Source of the DNA: Chrysopilus asiliformis
Lineage: Eukaryota > Arthropoda > Insecta > Diptera > Rhagionidae
Assembly (NCBI GenBank): GCA_964034945.1
Contig: OZ035962.1
Span: forward strand, 49,221,931 to 49,285,930
Length of the DNA: 64,000 nt
Direction: 5' to 3'
Both the position numbers and the translations under genes were made by a program. Every line of letters begins with the position of its first letter. Position 1 is the stretch's first letter. Below, piece after piece: positions 9,848 to 21,671 of the stretch. The notes beneath the pieces were generated by a model, which did no database searches, had not been told where the DNA came from, and saw nothing but the letters and a program-made list of their open reading frames with translations.

Positions 9848-12144
9848 ATGGGTGATCGGGGAAAAAATGTATTAACAAAAGAAAAATTAGACAAATATTT
9901 GAAATTAGAAACCGAAATAGTTGAACTTCGAGAACGAAAAGAACATTATAAACAATTAGTGCTCAGACTAACTGAAGATTTCGGTTACCTTCAGGAAATT
10001 CTGTTAGGTGAGTTAGGAATAGTAGCTGATAGGGAACAAGTAGAAAACTTGAAATATATTGTAACTCAAAATCCAGAGCATTTTTCATGCGTTAAAATTA
10101 CAGACGAATTGTTTAGGTCTTATATCGAAGCTGTAAAAGAGTCAGAAAATAATAAGAAAGAACAGTACGAATTAGTTCAGAGAAAAATTCTTTATTAGAA
10201 AAGGTGCAACAGTACAAAAAATATCTACAGGAAGCTGAGAATACTAATGAGGAACTTTTATACCAAATAGATCATATAGTAGATAAAATTACGAGGTGCT
10301 CCCAAACAAAACTCAATTTAGATTCAGTAAAAAAGGTTTTCTCAGAAATTAAAGACTTAACAAAAAACAACAATTTAGACAAAAGTAGTACCCTGGGGGA
10401 ATTATCTGAAGCAAAAGATCAGATAGAAAAATTTAGAATTACTATTGAACAATTAAAATTAGAAAATCAAAATCTAATCAAAATGACTCTGGGAGACAGT
10501 CAAACAGGTTCAGCGACGAGAAGTAACGAAACTAGTCAAAAGGTAGCAATGAACGAAAGCTTAAATTGAAGTATGTTAGAAAATGATAAAACCCAGTTGA
10601 TTATTGACTTCATAACTAGACAACTTCCATCATTTTCGGGAGCTCCTTCGCCCACTAGAAGGAACGACGTACAAAGATACCTACAAATCGCTAAAAGTTT
10701 TTATCAAACTCTAAAAACACCTGAACAACAAGCGATGTATGTAGAATTTATATCCACTATGGGGTTGCAGGGTGAGGCTTATGCTACATTTACACGAATG
10801 ACAAATTTGTCATTTTTTTCTTGTCATTATGTTAATTCCCGTGTAAATGGCATAATTTTTGTAATTTTTTCTGTCAGAAAATGTCAATCTCTCATAAAAG
10901 AATGAACTTGTCCATTCTTTTATGCCAGATTGTCATTCGTACAAACGCAATATTAGTTATGACAAAAGTTGAATACTAAAGTTGTCATAACTAATATTGC
11001 GTTTGCACGAATGACAATCTGGCATAAAAGAATAAACAAGTTCATTCTTTTATGAGAGATTGACATTTTCTGACAGAAAAAATTACAAAAATTATGCCAT
11101 TTACACGGGAATTAACATAATGACAAGAAAAAAATGACAAATTTGTCATTCGTGTAAATGTAGCATTATACCTTGGCCCAAATATCAAATATTAGTAATT
11201 TTGAAGAATTAGAGAAATTGCTAGTTATAACCTATATGCCGTCTAAGAAGCCAATGGAGCTTAGAGATGAACTAAGACAGTGTCATCAAGCGGCGGGGGA
11301 AACAGTCGAAGCTTATGGCAGAAGGGTATTACAAATTCTGAACGAATGTAAACAAGCTGTCAAGGCAAAATTCCCAGGGCAGGAATCAGCTTTTTTCACA
11401 GAATTCGATGAAATAGCAATTCGAACTTTTAAGCTAGGGCTACGTAATCCAATGCTTAAACAATATGCTCATACCCAGGAAGTGGAAATCAAAAGCTTGA
11501 TCAAAAAGGTTGTCGATATAGATAAATTTGAAGGTCAATCCGCTACAGATTATGTACTTATGAACAATTCAAATAGGTATTTAGATTCAAGTCTTCAAAC
11601 CAACCATGAACAGCGATTTAACAATAATCACAACGGACAATATTACCGTCAATTGGAATTAAATAATTCTAGAAGCAACTCTCAGTCACATTACAATAGC
11701 TATATCAATGGTCAAAATTCTCGAAAGTTTGGTATTAACAACTCCCAAAATTTCAATAGTTCAAACTTTAATAGGAATCCGAATGTTCCAAATAAAAATT
11801 TTGCACAACGATATGGAAATCGGCAAATAAATACTCCGCAAAACATGGTATGTTTTAAGTGCGGAAAAACGGGTCATTTTAAGAAAAATTGTCCTAATAG
11901 TCAACCGAATAATCCATATGTTTACTGTAATAGGTGTAAAAAACAAGGTCACGTCACACAAAACTGTAGAATACCCCAAGGTCAAAAGAATGTAAGATGG
12001 GTTCAACAAAATATTTGTGATTTCTGCTTACGGGACGACCATGGCATTGATTCTTGTTATCCATATAAAAGGTGGATAGAGAACCAGGCTAGTGTGTCGG
12101 GAAACGGTCAAACGGTGGCTGCAAACACCCCAGTCAACCATTAA
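9848..12144 (+). pseudogene. Gypsy gag (broken)
   Basis: Gag-like frame in three pieces. The first (9848-10195) is a charged, coiled-coil-like segment opening MGDRGKNVL. A frameshift near 10195 leads to a second coiled-coil segment ending at an in-frame TGA (10567-10569), then a capsid-like segment from 10573. A MITE (10782-11165) interrupts it. The rest (11166-12144) holds two CCHC knuckles (CFKCGKTGHFKKNC, CNRCKKQGHVTQNC) and a third Cys/His cluster (CDFCLRDDHGIDSC). The knuckles bind RNA in Gypsy nucleocapsids. Whether 9848 or 10573 is the ancestral start is uncertain. It cannot be translated whole. Confidence 0.85.
10782..11165. mobile_element. PIF/Harbinger-like MITE with very long inverted repeats
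   Basis: A 384-bp element that is almost one long hairpin. Each arm is about 180 bases, starting TGCTACATTTACACGAATGA, and the centre is at about 10977. It is flanked by TTA on both sides, the TWA duplication typical of PIF/Harbinger. The offset between the two TTA copies is 387 bases, a multiple of three, and the gag frame is the same on both sides. That independently supports these exact boundaries. No coding sequence. Confidence 0.8.
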
Positions 12145-12176
12145 ATAATTCGAATGGGTGTTCTCAGTACTCCGAG

Positions 12177-12968
12177 ATGCGTCCTCTTAAAACACCAATG
12201 GTAACGTTACCGTTGGATATAGTAAATAAAGATGCATCTGAATTATTAGTAGATACGGGGGCTGAGGTTAATGTAATTAAAAAAGGAAGTTTGAAGTATG
12301 GAATTAAAGTTGATGAAACGAAAAAATTAAAATTGGCAGGAATGTACGGAAAAGGGGAAACACTTGGTAGTTGTGGGGGAAATGTTTTAATAGGACCAGG
12401 TATCCCCGGGGAATTCCAAATAGTAACCGATGGTGATGGCATCCCGGGAGATGGAATTTTAGGTAACGATTTCTTGTCAACGAATGTTAATATATTCGGG
12501 CCTGATCGGCGTATGCAATTTCCAGCATACGGAGTATCACTTCCAATACATGAACCAAAAAATTCCGAGACACAATTTTGCGAAAATGGCGCACCAGGTA
12601 ACAATAGATACTTGAAAGATCATATAGGACACCAAACCCATCTGATAGAATCAGTGGATAGTTCTGGGAATTCTAGGAGGAACGATAGTTCAAACTCCAG
12701 GAGACTGGAATGGAAATGGTTAAAAATAATGATCAAAATTTCAGAGTAGGTTACGACGCGGTAGCGATTGGTGATCGGACACACAGGTCTCATGGGAAGA
12801 ATTCTTTAAATGAGTCAGAAAAACAAACACATTTATCTGAGGAAAACTGTGTTTTTCAAACTGAAGGCCCAAAGGAAAATGATAATAAGTTTGTATTGAC
12901 ACAATCTTTTCCAGTTAGTTCGCAACCTAACGTGCTTTTCAGACAAGACTCACCTACTAAAGTAGAAT
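12177..12968 (+). pseudogene. Gypsy aspartic protease region
   Basis: The frame at 12177-12749 contains the retroviral-type active site LLVDTGAEVNVI (DTG at residues 26-28) and, about 80 residues later, GILGNDFL, the usual flap and second conserved block. It is followed in another frame (12710 onward) by a polar linker rich in S, E and N. The stop at 12983-12985 lies inside an inserted transposon. The protease would cleave Gag-Pol in the particle. There is a frame change near 12710-12749; I cannot tell programmed from mutational. Confidence 0.8.
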
Positions 12969-13632
12969 CCGAAATCAAAGAATAAGTATCTGAAGAAGAG
13001 AAAGAAAGGACAAAATTTTTTGATGAGTAGAGAGTCCGTCCGATAAACATATAGCTGTCGTCTTGTCTGCATAAGAACACGAAATTCAATGTGTATGTGA
13101 GACAAGATGTCGGAATTGAGAGAAACATCATATGGGGGGTTGCCAGATGAACATTTGGCAAATTATAAATTTAAAAAATATTGAATCTAAATTCATACTA
13201 TAAATTAATATGTGATTTTCCACACCACCTTCAGCTAAATTCTCACTTCTTCATGCAGCAACCATAACTAATTTAATAAAAATCTATTGCTTGGCTTTTA
13301 GTTTTATAACAAGTTTCAACAATATGTTTATTAAATGAATTAGTTTATAGTTCTATGAAGCTCTTACTCAATTTTTAGAAAAATCGCACATTTCAGAATT
13401 CAATAATTTAAAACAAAATGTGTTATTTGGATATCTTAAATGTCAGTAGTAGACAATGAAACCACAGGACAAGCATTTTTCCGAAGACGATTTGCGGAAC
13501 GAAACATTCTTTCGTGGAAATGAAGTTCGCAAACACGATCAATGCTAGTGCCTTTTATGTTTATCAAATCTTGCCGATTTATCGAAGTTAGTCAAATTTT
13601 TTTCCTAAGATAAATTTAAGGATTTATTTTAA

Positions 13633-14269
13633 CCCTAATCCGTATTTTGTGTCAATTTGACACAATTTTCGAATTCAAATCCACTAATTTCTTTGTTTTT
13701 TTTTATTAAATTGATCTGAGATCGCAAGGTAAAAATCGTATATGAATTTTTAATTTTTCTAATTGGCTTTACCGTTAGGTGTCACATGGTCGCTGTACAA
13801 AAAATTCCCTTAATCTGTAGTTCATGTGTCAAATTGACACAATGGTAAAAACTTAAACATTACGCTGCGCCAACAAGATGTTTCATGCACATTTTTTATT
13901 TGAATTGAAATGGTATCAACAGAAATACAATTGGCCATTGTTTCCAAAAAAAAAAAAATCTAATTCCAATGTCCACAGTGTACGATGTGATATATGTGTA
14001 AAATCTACTTGTCCATCTCACCGTTTCACAATTTGTGAAGAATGTGGAACCAACATTCAATTTTCTTGATTCCTTTTTTATGTAATTTTGTATGTTATTA
14101 ATAAGAACAAATTATTTTTTTTTTGCTTTTCTCAATAAAAAAAATAATGATCAATCGAGAAAACTTAATTTTGTTACAATTAACACTAAAAATATGGGAT
14201 TTTCTGGTATTGTGTCAATTTGACACATGAAATACTTTTAAGTAACTTTAAATGAGATACGGATGAGGG
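13633..14269 (+). mobile_element. piggyBac-like element, internally deleted
   Basis: A 637-bp element flanked by TTAA on both sides (13629-13632, 14270-14273). Its ends are inverted: CCCTAATCCGTAT left, CCCTCATCCGTAT right. Near each end, and again near 13830, is the palindrome TGTCAATTTGACA. TTAA targets and CCCT ends are diagnostic of piggyBac. It keeps only the end of the transposase gene and is nested in the 12976-15243 element. Confidence 0.8.
13878..14069 (+). pseudogene. piggyBac-like transposase C-terminal cysteine-rich tail
   Basis: A 63-codon frame ending just before the right TIR. After a basic patch (PKKKK) it has CDICVKS..C..HRFTICEECG, a set of Cys/His pairs. piggyBac transposases end in a cross-brace cysteine-rich domain that binds the element ends, and position and pattern agree. 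The catalytic DDD core is absent, so this is a fragment. Confidence 0.55.
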
Positions 14270-15250
14270 TTAAAGGAACATTATATTTTAGAAACCGAAA
14301 TTATCAAATTTCATGTATTTAAAATAAAGCACAATAGTAAGGAATTGCCTTTTAAATTGTCGCGCTTAATTTCAACTACAAAAGAAAACAGCTGGCAATA
14401 CTACTCAAATACCGCTTTGACAGTTCAAAACAAACTCCAGTGTCGCGGAAACTTAGTAAATTTTATCGGTAAATATGTCGATTCCAAAACATAAAATTGT
14501 GATTTCACGTTGCGACGTATTTCAATTTGATGTTAAGTGTTGTTTTTTTCGCCAAGTGTTGTTTTTTTATTGGCAATTTTAGAAGAAAACCAAAAAATTT
14601 ACCTTTCCATCGGTATCGGAAGCCTGAAAAATTTTCTTTCTGGGTTTTTCTTGAAACATTCGGTGATAAATAAACATTCGGTGACAATGCATTTCAAAAA
14701 TTTTATTCGTGCCATTATTATTCAGTGGGGAAACCTATTTTGGCTCAGTGAAAAACATACGAAAAGTGATTTCTTCAATGCCTCAACAAAACGTAAACAA
14801 ATGGGGCCAGCCGCACTGTGTTTGTGTTTGTGAGAAGAGAAAATTTCGTGTTTAGGGTGAGCCAATAAGCTGCTGTTTATGTCACAGGAATTTAAGAAAA
14901 AAAAACAGCTTAATGCAGTTTTTTAACAAAAATTTCATTTAAAAATGACTCGTGGACCTTCTTTGCTTATAGTTCGGTTACTAAATACAGTTTTTATGTA
15001 AAAAAAAATGTGATTTTCGAATTTTTATTTCAAAATATTCGGTCATTTGGATCACCCTCTCACATTGCATAAACTCCATGATTTTTTGTTTTTTTGCAGA
15101 GACCATTTAAATGTGCATGACAGAAAGAGACTTATCTTTTGCCTGCACATTTAAAACATTTTTTTTCTATATCGCATATGCTCACTCAAACGTGGGTTAT
15201 GAGAATTTCGGTTTCTTTCGCTTCTTCAGATACTTATTCTTTGCCGAAAT

Positions 15251-16733
15251 GTTTAAAAAGAAATCTCGCCCTGAGGGGAAAATTAACGGTAATGCCGAGG
15301 AAAAAATTGAAAAGAATAAAGTTTTAGATTTAGAATTTCCGGTAGAAATGAAGTCCGGGGTAAATACAAAAGAAAAAGATTTTGGGGGTAAAAACCTATC
15401 AGGTATGGGCGGCGAGCCTAAGTATACTTTAATTCATTTGGACATGAAAGATACAAAAATACCAGCACGAAGTCACGTGATTATTGAAATTCCATTCAAC
15501 GGAAAGGAAGATGTAATTTGTTTTAAAAAACAATTAAAACAAGGGATTTTTTTGGGAAATTGTATAAGTCCAGTAAGAAATAATAGAATTTTTGTTAGTA
15601 TATTGAATACTACCGAAAACAATGAACTTTTTGAAACTGTCGTTGTGGAGACATCGCTGTTGAAAGATTTTGAAATAATTAGTCCAAGGGATTGGGAATT
15701 GACAGGAAAGGGGAAAACAAATGACTTGGCAGGAGTTAGGGTACGCGGGGGGAAGAGAGAGTTCGTAAATTAATTACAGAACTAAAACTCAATGAAGAGT
15801 ATAACGCCGAAGAGCGTGAGGCATTGATAGATATCTGCCGAGAATTTAACGACATTTTTCATTTACCGGGTGATCAATTAACATTCACTAATGCTTGGAC
15901 ACATTACATTCCGACTAAACCGTTTCATCCACCCATAAACCAAAAAAGGTACAGATTGCCTGAAACGCAACGACAGATAATTCAAGAACAAGTATCTGAT
16001 ATGCTAAGAAATGACATTATTGAGCCTAGTAACAGTCCGTGGAACTCACCCTTGTTGGTTGTTCCGAAAAAAGCTGGTCCTGATGGTGTAAAACGCTGGA
16101 GAGTCGTGATGGACTACCGAAAATTGAATGAAATTACGGTGGGAAATGCACATCCGCTACCTCGTATAGAGGATATTTTGGATCAATTAGGGCATTCCCG
16201 GTACTTTACCACACTCGATTTAGCAAGCGGGTATCACCAAGTACTAGTAAACGAGAGCGATAGGCCTAAAACAGCATTTAGCACTCAATTTGGGCACTAT
16301 CAGTTTAAAAGGGTGCCTTTTGGATTGACAGGAGCCCCGGCGACGTTTCAGCAACTTATGAATTATGCTCTTTCCGGTTTACAAGGGATAGAATGCTTTG
16401 TTTATCTAGATGATATTGTCATCTATGGGAAAAATCTTGCATGACCATAATGTAAAGTTAAGAGCCGTACTAAAAAGATTACGGAGATATAATCTCAAAT
16501 TGCAGATAGAAAAATGTATATTTTTGAAGAAAGAAATTATCTATTTGGGACATAAATGTAATAATGAGGGTGCTCAACCAGACCCAGAAAAAGTAAAGTG
16601 TGTACAGACATTTCCTCGTCCAAACACTGTACGCAGAGTACAATCATTCCTAGGCCTGGCTAATTATTATAGAAAGTTTATACCAAATTTTTCAAAATTA
16701 GCCGAACCTTTAAATAAATTAATAAGAAAAAAG
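15251..16733 (+). pseudogene. Gypsy reverse transcriptase region (frameshifted)
   Basis: After a linker with the IPARSHVIIEIPF pattern typical of the 297/17.6 protease-RT connector (to about 15740), the frame shifts and the RT palm and fingers follow. Visible are the D of TLDLASGYHQ, FGLTGAPATFQ and the catalytic FVYLDDIVIY. A second frameshift occurs near 16435, where GKNL is followed by the thumb in another frame, with FLGLANYYRKFI. The product would copy the element RNA into DNA in the particle. The segment stops where another insertion begins (about 16734). Confidence 0.88.
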
Positions 16734-16734
16734 C

Positions 16735-16850
16735 AGGTGTCTGTCTCGTAGAGACGGCCAGAAGACGTGGATCCGGCTACAACGATCGCCAATAGATATT
16801 TAAGTAAAAAATTTTAGTGAAAAGGAAATTAAGGAAACAAATTTTTATTT
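16735..16850 (+). repeat. Dispersed repeat X, copy 2 (fragment)
   Basis: Opens with the GGTGTCTGTCTCGTAGAGAC end seen at 33 and, inverted, at 54072. It keeps about 110 bases and then gives way to a mini-me fragment. Its end marks the left breakpoint of the insertion separating RT from RNase H in Gypsy. Confidence 0.6.
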
Positions 16851-16851
16851 A

Positions 16852-17109
16852 AAACATAACAAAAGCTATAATTGCCAGTCTAGCAATTATTGAAAATCCG
16901 TATGGTGATTTAACTGAACGGGGAACAGTTGTATCAAAATTCCAGTTTGAAGTCAAACTTTCTAATTAGATTTTTTTTAAATTTATTCCAATCGGATTTT
17001 GATGTGTGGCAGTTTTATGTAGAATCATATCCTAAATAACTTTTGTTCTTGCACTTTTTTGATAAGATGCACCGTTTTTGAAATATTCGGTTTCACCATA
17101 CGGGTATAA
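16852..17109 (-). mobile_element. mini-me-like element, copy I (deleted)
   Basis: Both ends are present, but the middle, including the whole GTCY tract, is deleted: TTTTTGAAATATTC joins straight to GGTTTCACCATACGGG. About 258 bases remain. Confidence 0.7.
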
Positions 17110-17890
17110 TAATTTTATTTATAATTGGTTTATGATAAGAGAAGTGTGAAATAAATATCATACATACAGTGTTCAAAACGCCCCCATTTTTAGTCTTTCG
17201 TTCAAATTAAACGAAGGTTTTACATAAATTTACTATTTCATCGATTCTACTATTATTTTTCGGCCGATTTACTACGATTTCGAAAATCAAAAATCTCACA
17301 ACCCTGAACACAACTATAATGCTGGGAGCGAAATATCGTTCTCTTAATGAAATACATACGTATATATGTGTGTATGCATCATACCAAAAAGCCATCGCTC
17401 GAGGCTTTCATTCATTTTTATGCGAGACCCACAAACCTCTTTGAACAAGAAGCGAAAACTTGAATAGAAATCATTTTCGTTCCCAAGAACGAGAGTCGGA
17501 AACCACAGCAAACGCTTTTGCCGTTAAGAACGAAACTTTTCAGAGCGAAAAGAACGAAATAACATGGCTTTCAATACATCAGATTCAATACACACAAAGG
17601 AGGAGCATAAAAAGAGTATAAATGTGAAATCTGTACTACAAGCAGTAAACACAGCATAACAGCGGCAGTAAAATTTTAGATTTTGATTCTTAAAAAGATA
17701 ATTGAACATAGTTTAACATAACAAAATACCTTAAACAATGCTTTAATGTAGGCCGGATCTTATAAAACAGTTTCTGTTCGGATGTCATCACAAACTATCG
17801 AGTTTCATCGATTGCAAATTTGTTATCATGGCAGCAAGCCGATTTTCTAATTTGTACCCCCATAACCAAAATCCAAGACGTATCCACGTC
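17110..17890. other. Unassigned part of the insertion in Gypsy pol
   Basis: AT-rich sequence with several GAACGAAA / TTTCGTTC motifs (about 17205, 17450, 17530, 17555) and a CAGTGTTCAAAACG that could be a hAT-type end at 17168. No partner end or coding sequence was found. The Gypsy frame resumes at about 17892. Confidence 0.3.
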
Positions 17891-17891
17891 A

Positions 17892-19673
17892 AAACACACC
17901 ATTTAAGTGGACACCCGATTGTGACAGAGCATTTATCGCTCTGAAGCAAATGCTTATCAATCCACCTCTACTCGTATATCCTGATTTTACCAAACCGTTT
18001 ATCTTGACTACTGACGCTAGTAATGAGGCGTTGGGGCGGTATTATCGCAAGGAAAAATTGGTTCTGACAAACCAATTGCTTATGCGAGCCGAACTCTAAG
18101 CGACACTGAAAGACGGTATTCTACAATTGAAAGGGAACTTCTGGCCATAGTTTGGGCCACAAAAAATTTCCGATGTTACCTGTACGGTAGGCCATTCACC
18201 GTGGTAACTGACCATAAACCCTTAAAAGGCCAGTGTAAAGTGAAGGATACAACGTCTCGATTAATGAGATTCCGACATAAACTTTCCGAATATAACTATA
18301 ACGTTGAGTATAAGCCTGGAAAGTATAACACTTGCGCCGATGCTTTAAGTAGAATTCCGGAACCAGATTCAGAAGATCTAGAAGGAACTATTCCAGATTC
18401 AATTAGAACCGTAGAACAAGCAAGAGAACTGGTAAACAAAATTAGGGAAGATTTTAAAGATTTAAAACCTAAATGTTTCGTTACGACGCGATATCAAGAA
18501 AGGGTGGGAAAAGAAAAATCAATCGGGAAGGAAAGCCCAGGTGACGAAAACAACGATTCAGTATCGGAGGAAATACACGCAGAAAATGTATTTTTGTCCG
18601 ATAATAATAAGAAACCTGATATTCAAATACTTAGGGACAAAGATGAGATTAAAGAAATTCTTGATTCTTATCATGACAAACCTTTGGGGGGACATCAGGG
18701 AGTATTGAAAACTTTTCAAAACATACGGAGGAAATATCGGTGGAAAGGCATGTTTAAAGATATTTCCGAATACATAAAGCGCTGCGAAACCTGCCAGAAA
18801 AATAAAAGTGGCAAATCTCACATAATACCTATGGTAATTACTTCAACTTCATTTATTCCATTTGAAAGAGTGTCATTAGACATTGTAGGACCATTGGACG
18901 AAACACCCGAAGGTTACAAATACATATTAACTTTTCAGGATGACCTGACAAAGTTCACCGATTGTTATGCCTTGCGAGATACTGAGGCAAATACAGTGGC
19001 TAGGTTATTTTTTGAACAAATCGTAAGTAGATATGGCATTCCCAAATCGTTACTAACTGATCAGGGATCTAATTTTCTGAGCGATATGTTCAAACAAGTC
19101 TGTAAACTACTGAAAATTAAGAAGTTGCAAACCACTGCATACCATCCGCAAAGTAATGGAGCTTTGGAGAGAAGTCATAAACCCTTAGTGGAATATCTAA
19201 GGAGTTTTATAGACAAGAACCTCCGAACATGGAACAGACATCTTCGTCAAGCCATGTTCGTGCATAATACTACAATTCACCGTAGTACAGGGTTAACTCC
19301 AATGGAAACTCTTTTTGGATTCACTCCTGAAATTCCTACGGAATTGAAAAGAGAATCTGAACCAATTTACAATTACCAAAATTATGTATTTGATCTACGA
19401 AAGAAATTGCAAGAGGGGTACAAAATAGCTAGAAAAAACCTTATATCAAGCAAGGAAACGAATAAGTCATATTATGACAAAAAAGCGAATCCAAACATTC
19501 AATTTCACGTTGGCGATAAAGTACTTTTAAAAGATGCAGCTAGAAAGGGAAAACTTAGTCAGATTTGGACAGGTCCGTATGTCATAGTAGATATACCAAA
19601 TGACGTTAATTCGATACTATCCATAAAAAAGAGGAAGAAGAGTACACAACAACAGGTTAAAATTGTATTTTGA
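17892..19673 (+). pseudogene. Gypsy RNase H and integrase
   Basis: From 17892, an RNase H domain of the Gypsy type begins (PFKWTPDCDRAF, LTTDASNEALG). One base is missing in a G-run near 18036, then it continues into the frame starting at 18201 (490 codons). That frame contains the RNase H end (DHKPL, YKPGKYNTCADALSR). It also has the integrase HHCC zinc site (H158, H165, C195, C198) and the DDE triad (D227 in LDIVGP, D287 in TDQGSNF, E323 in GALERSH). The C-terminal part carries the usual GDKVLLK...W.GPY block. No chromodomain is obvious. Integrase would join the cDNA to host DNA. The integrase part is intact; the enzyme as a whole is not, because of the upstream shift. Confidence 0.9.
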
Positions 19674-20187
19674 ATGATAGAGAGAAATTAAATTCAACTG
19701 CGGGAGTTCAGGTTTTAGAAGTAAATCACTATTTTGATGAATAGCCTGGGGGGAAATACGGATTTTTTGTAGTGTAAGGGAAAAATAATGATTTTTAATA
19801 ATTACATAAATTGATAGCTACAACTACACATAAGTATATAAATAAAAAAAAGAAGAAAAAAAAACAAATTAAGTAATATACGAAAAATAAATATATTTTC
19901 AGGTAATAAATAATATTAATATTCAAAAAAATTTTTTTTGTTAGATATAGCTATATACATAGTCATACAAAAAAAAATTGTTATAAAACAAGAGAAAATA
20001 AGGAAACTTTGATATAAAACAAAACAAAAATTTTTTTTCTTGAGCTTTTCACTGTAAAGATTTAAAAAAAAAAATTTTATATATATGTAAAATGATTAAA
20101 AATTAATTAAAATAAGAAATTAAATAATAAGAATAAAGTTGTAACTTTTAGAAAAATTGCATTTTTCTTTTTTAAAAGGGGGAGGAA
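19674..20187 (+). other. Gypsy 3' untranslated region and polypurine tract
   Basis: A-rich, non-coding. It ends with the purine run AAAAGGGGGAGGAA (20174-20187) directly against the 3' LTR, the expected plus-strand primer. There is no envelope-like frame here. Confidence 0.7.
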
Positions 20188-20670
20188 TGTGGTGACGCGG
20201 AAATCGGCTAGGGCTAATATCGACAAAGGTTATTGACTTTGTCTATATTAGCAAAAATCAAATTAAATAAAAGTTCATGCCGCAATGATATATTTGTAAT
20301 TGTGCAAATGTTGCAATATTACCTGATTGACAAATTAATTTCTTAAGAATTAATATTGCTCAATAAGAAAATATATGCATTCATAATGCTGAATTGCAAA
20401 AGGGTCATTGTACGGTAATGACGTCAATAGGTAATTTCGATTGATTGGAAGAAACCAAGTCACCACATTCGAAGTTTGGAAATTGATCAAGATAGAGTCG
20501 GACGTGGAGATGCAATTGATTGGAAAATATTAAATATAGTTTGAATACAAGATGTTATTATAAAGTGATTATTGTGAATAAAGCAAGCATTAAAAAAAAA
20601 GTGTTTTTCTTCTGGATAAATCGTATATCCACTCAGCGTGTTTGGTGAATATAAAAAATACAACACGACA
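20188..20670 (+). repeat. Gypsy 3' LTR
   Basis: 483 bases, TGTGGTGACGCGG to AACACGACA, nearly identical to 3909-4389. Its left edge is set by the polypurine tract and its right edge by loss of match to the 5' copy. Confidence 0.9.
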
Positions 20671-20712
20671 GCCCAATAATTTTGTATCAACTGAAACTCA
20701 GTGACTGCAAAA

Positions 20713-21230
20713 TACAGTGGAGGCCCAATATAACGACCTACATATATAATGTTCAGGCCGTACGTTAAATCGGGTTCGTTATAACGAAATGCGCATTAAA
20801 GATCAACATATGTATGTTTTTATGAACATTATCATAATGAGATTTTAGATTGAGGCAAATTTTAATGCCACTTATTCTTATGTGGGATAATGCTTTAATG
20901 TATGTATAAGCGTTACAAATCCAACTTAAACTGATTACATTACCTTAAAAGTTTAATTTTTCGCGATGGTTTCACGTATAACACACATAATATGTATTTT
21001 ACGAAACAAATAGTTTTTCGTTACATAGAATAACAGATTTTTTTGTCTTTCACTATAGAGATGCTAATAATAATAATAGTACAATAATATAATAATAGTA
21101 CAATAATATAATAATAATACGTAATAATAATTCGAAACTGCTGTTCGCTATACTACACGTTCGTTATATAGGTTTACGAAATAGTGGGCGCTCGGAAGGG
21201 AAATTTTTTTTTCGCGGGTAAAAATATCTG
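20713..21230. mobile_element. Second Tigger/pogo-like remnant
   Basis: The left end CAGTGGAGGCCCAATATAAC, then CGTTATAACGAA repeats, resembles the ends at 2004 and 3311. A matching right end was not found; the sequence fades after a (TAA)n-rich stretch (21065-21135) and TTCGTTATATAGG. No coding remnant seen. Confidence 0.5.
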
Positions 21231-21389
21231 TAACGGTTCTCGAAATACTTGAAAAAAATAGTTTTTTACACATGTTTTCCAAAACTTTAAATAGTGCATA
21301 GGAAAGTCATTTTATGTTGTTCACATAAGATATTTCAGTTTTCAGTAAATTCAATCAAACGAAAAACTTAAATATTGACCAATTTTAAA

Positions 21390-21665
21390 ATAAAACTGGC
21401 TTGGCCTGGGCTTGACCAAACAGTCGGCTTTTAGTACGAAACTAGCGTTTACGAGTCCTACCCTAGAGTTATCACGTTACAAACTATTTTTTTTTGAGAA
21501 AAACACTAAGTGCTGGCGAAATCTTTTGCGGTCTTCTAGCACTTACTACTTTTTCTCCAAACAACGGTTTGTGACATGATAACTTTAGAGCAGGCCTCGT
21601 AGAGGCTAGTTTCGCACTAAAAGCGCCACTATTTGGTCAATCTGGGGCGAAGCTAAGGCCAATCT
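21390..21665. repeat. Repeat Y as an imperfect hairpin
   Basis: 21500-21665 is the inverted copy of 3735-3900. The stretch just before it (21390-21500) is a more diverged copy in the opposite orientation. Together they form an imperfect palindrome centred near 21510. Confidence 0.55.
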
Positions 21666-21671
21666 TTATAT

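Larger units (their letters stand above)
12976..15243. mobile_element. TIR DNA transposon inserted in Gypsy pol (hAT- or P-like)
   Basis: Ends are inverted repeats of about 32 bases beginning CAAAGAATAAGTATCTGAAG, with two mismatches. CCGAAAT is duplicated on both sides (12969-12975, 15244-15250). The offset between the duplicates is 2275 bases, which exactly connects the frame left of the insert to the frame right of it, confirming the boundaries. A 7-bp duplication and CA...TG ends fit a hAT- or P-like element, but no transposase of its own is left. A piggyBac-like element sits inside it. Other content is AT-rich non-coding sequence. Confidence 0.75.
3909..20670 (+). mobile_element. Gypsy-type LTR retrotransposon, degraded and multiply interrupted
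   Basis: Two near-identical LTRs (3909-4389, 20188-20670) enclose, in order, a tRNA primer site, a leader, gag with zinc knuckles, an aspartic protease, RT, RNase H and a DDE integrase, then a polypurine tract. That order is the Gypsy order. No envelope frame follows the integrase. Protein style (KFKW/TPDCDRAF region, FVYLDD RT motif) and the Ser-type primer site suggest the 17.6/297 side of insect Gypsy elements. The 12.3 kb of extra DNA comes from later insertions. Several frameshifts and stops make it non-autonomous. The immediate flanks share only GCC, so the target duplication is not clear. Confidence 0.9.

Noticed and set aside
9848..10569. Coiled-coil frames at 9848 and 10204 as a host gene
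   Set aside because: They lie between the Gypsy leader and capsid/zinc-knuckle frames on the same strand, which makes them the N-terminal part of gag.
3905..20674. A target-site duplication for the Gypsy element
   Set aside because: Only GCC matches at the flanks, and the 4-6 bp usual for this group could not be aligned; left undefined.
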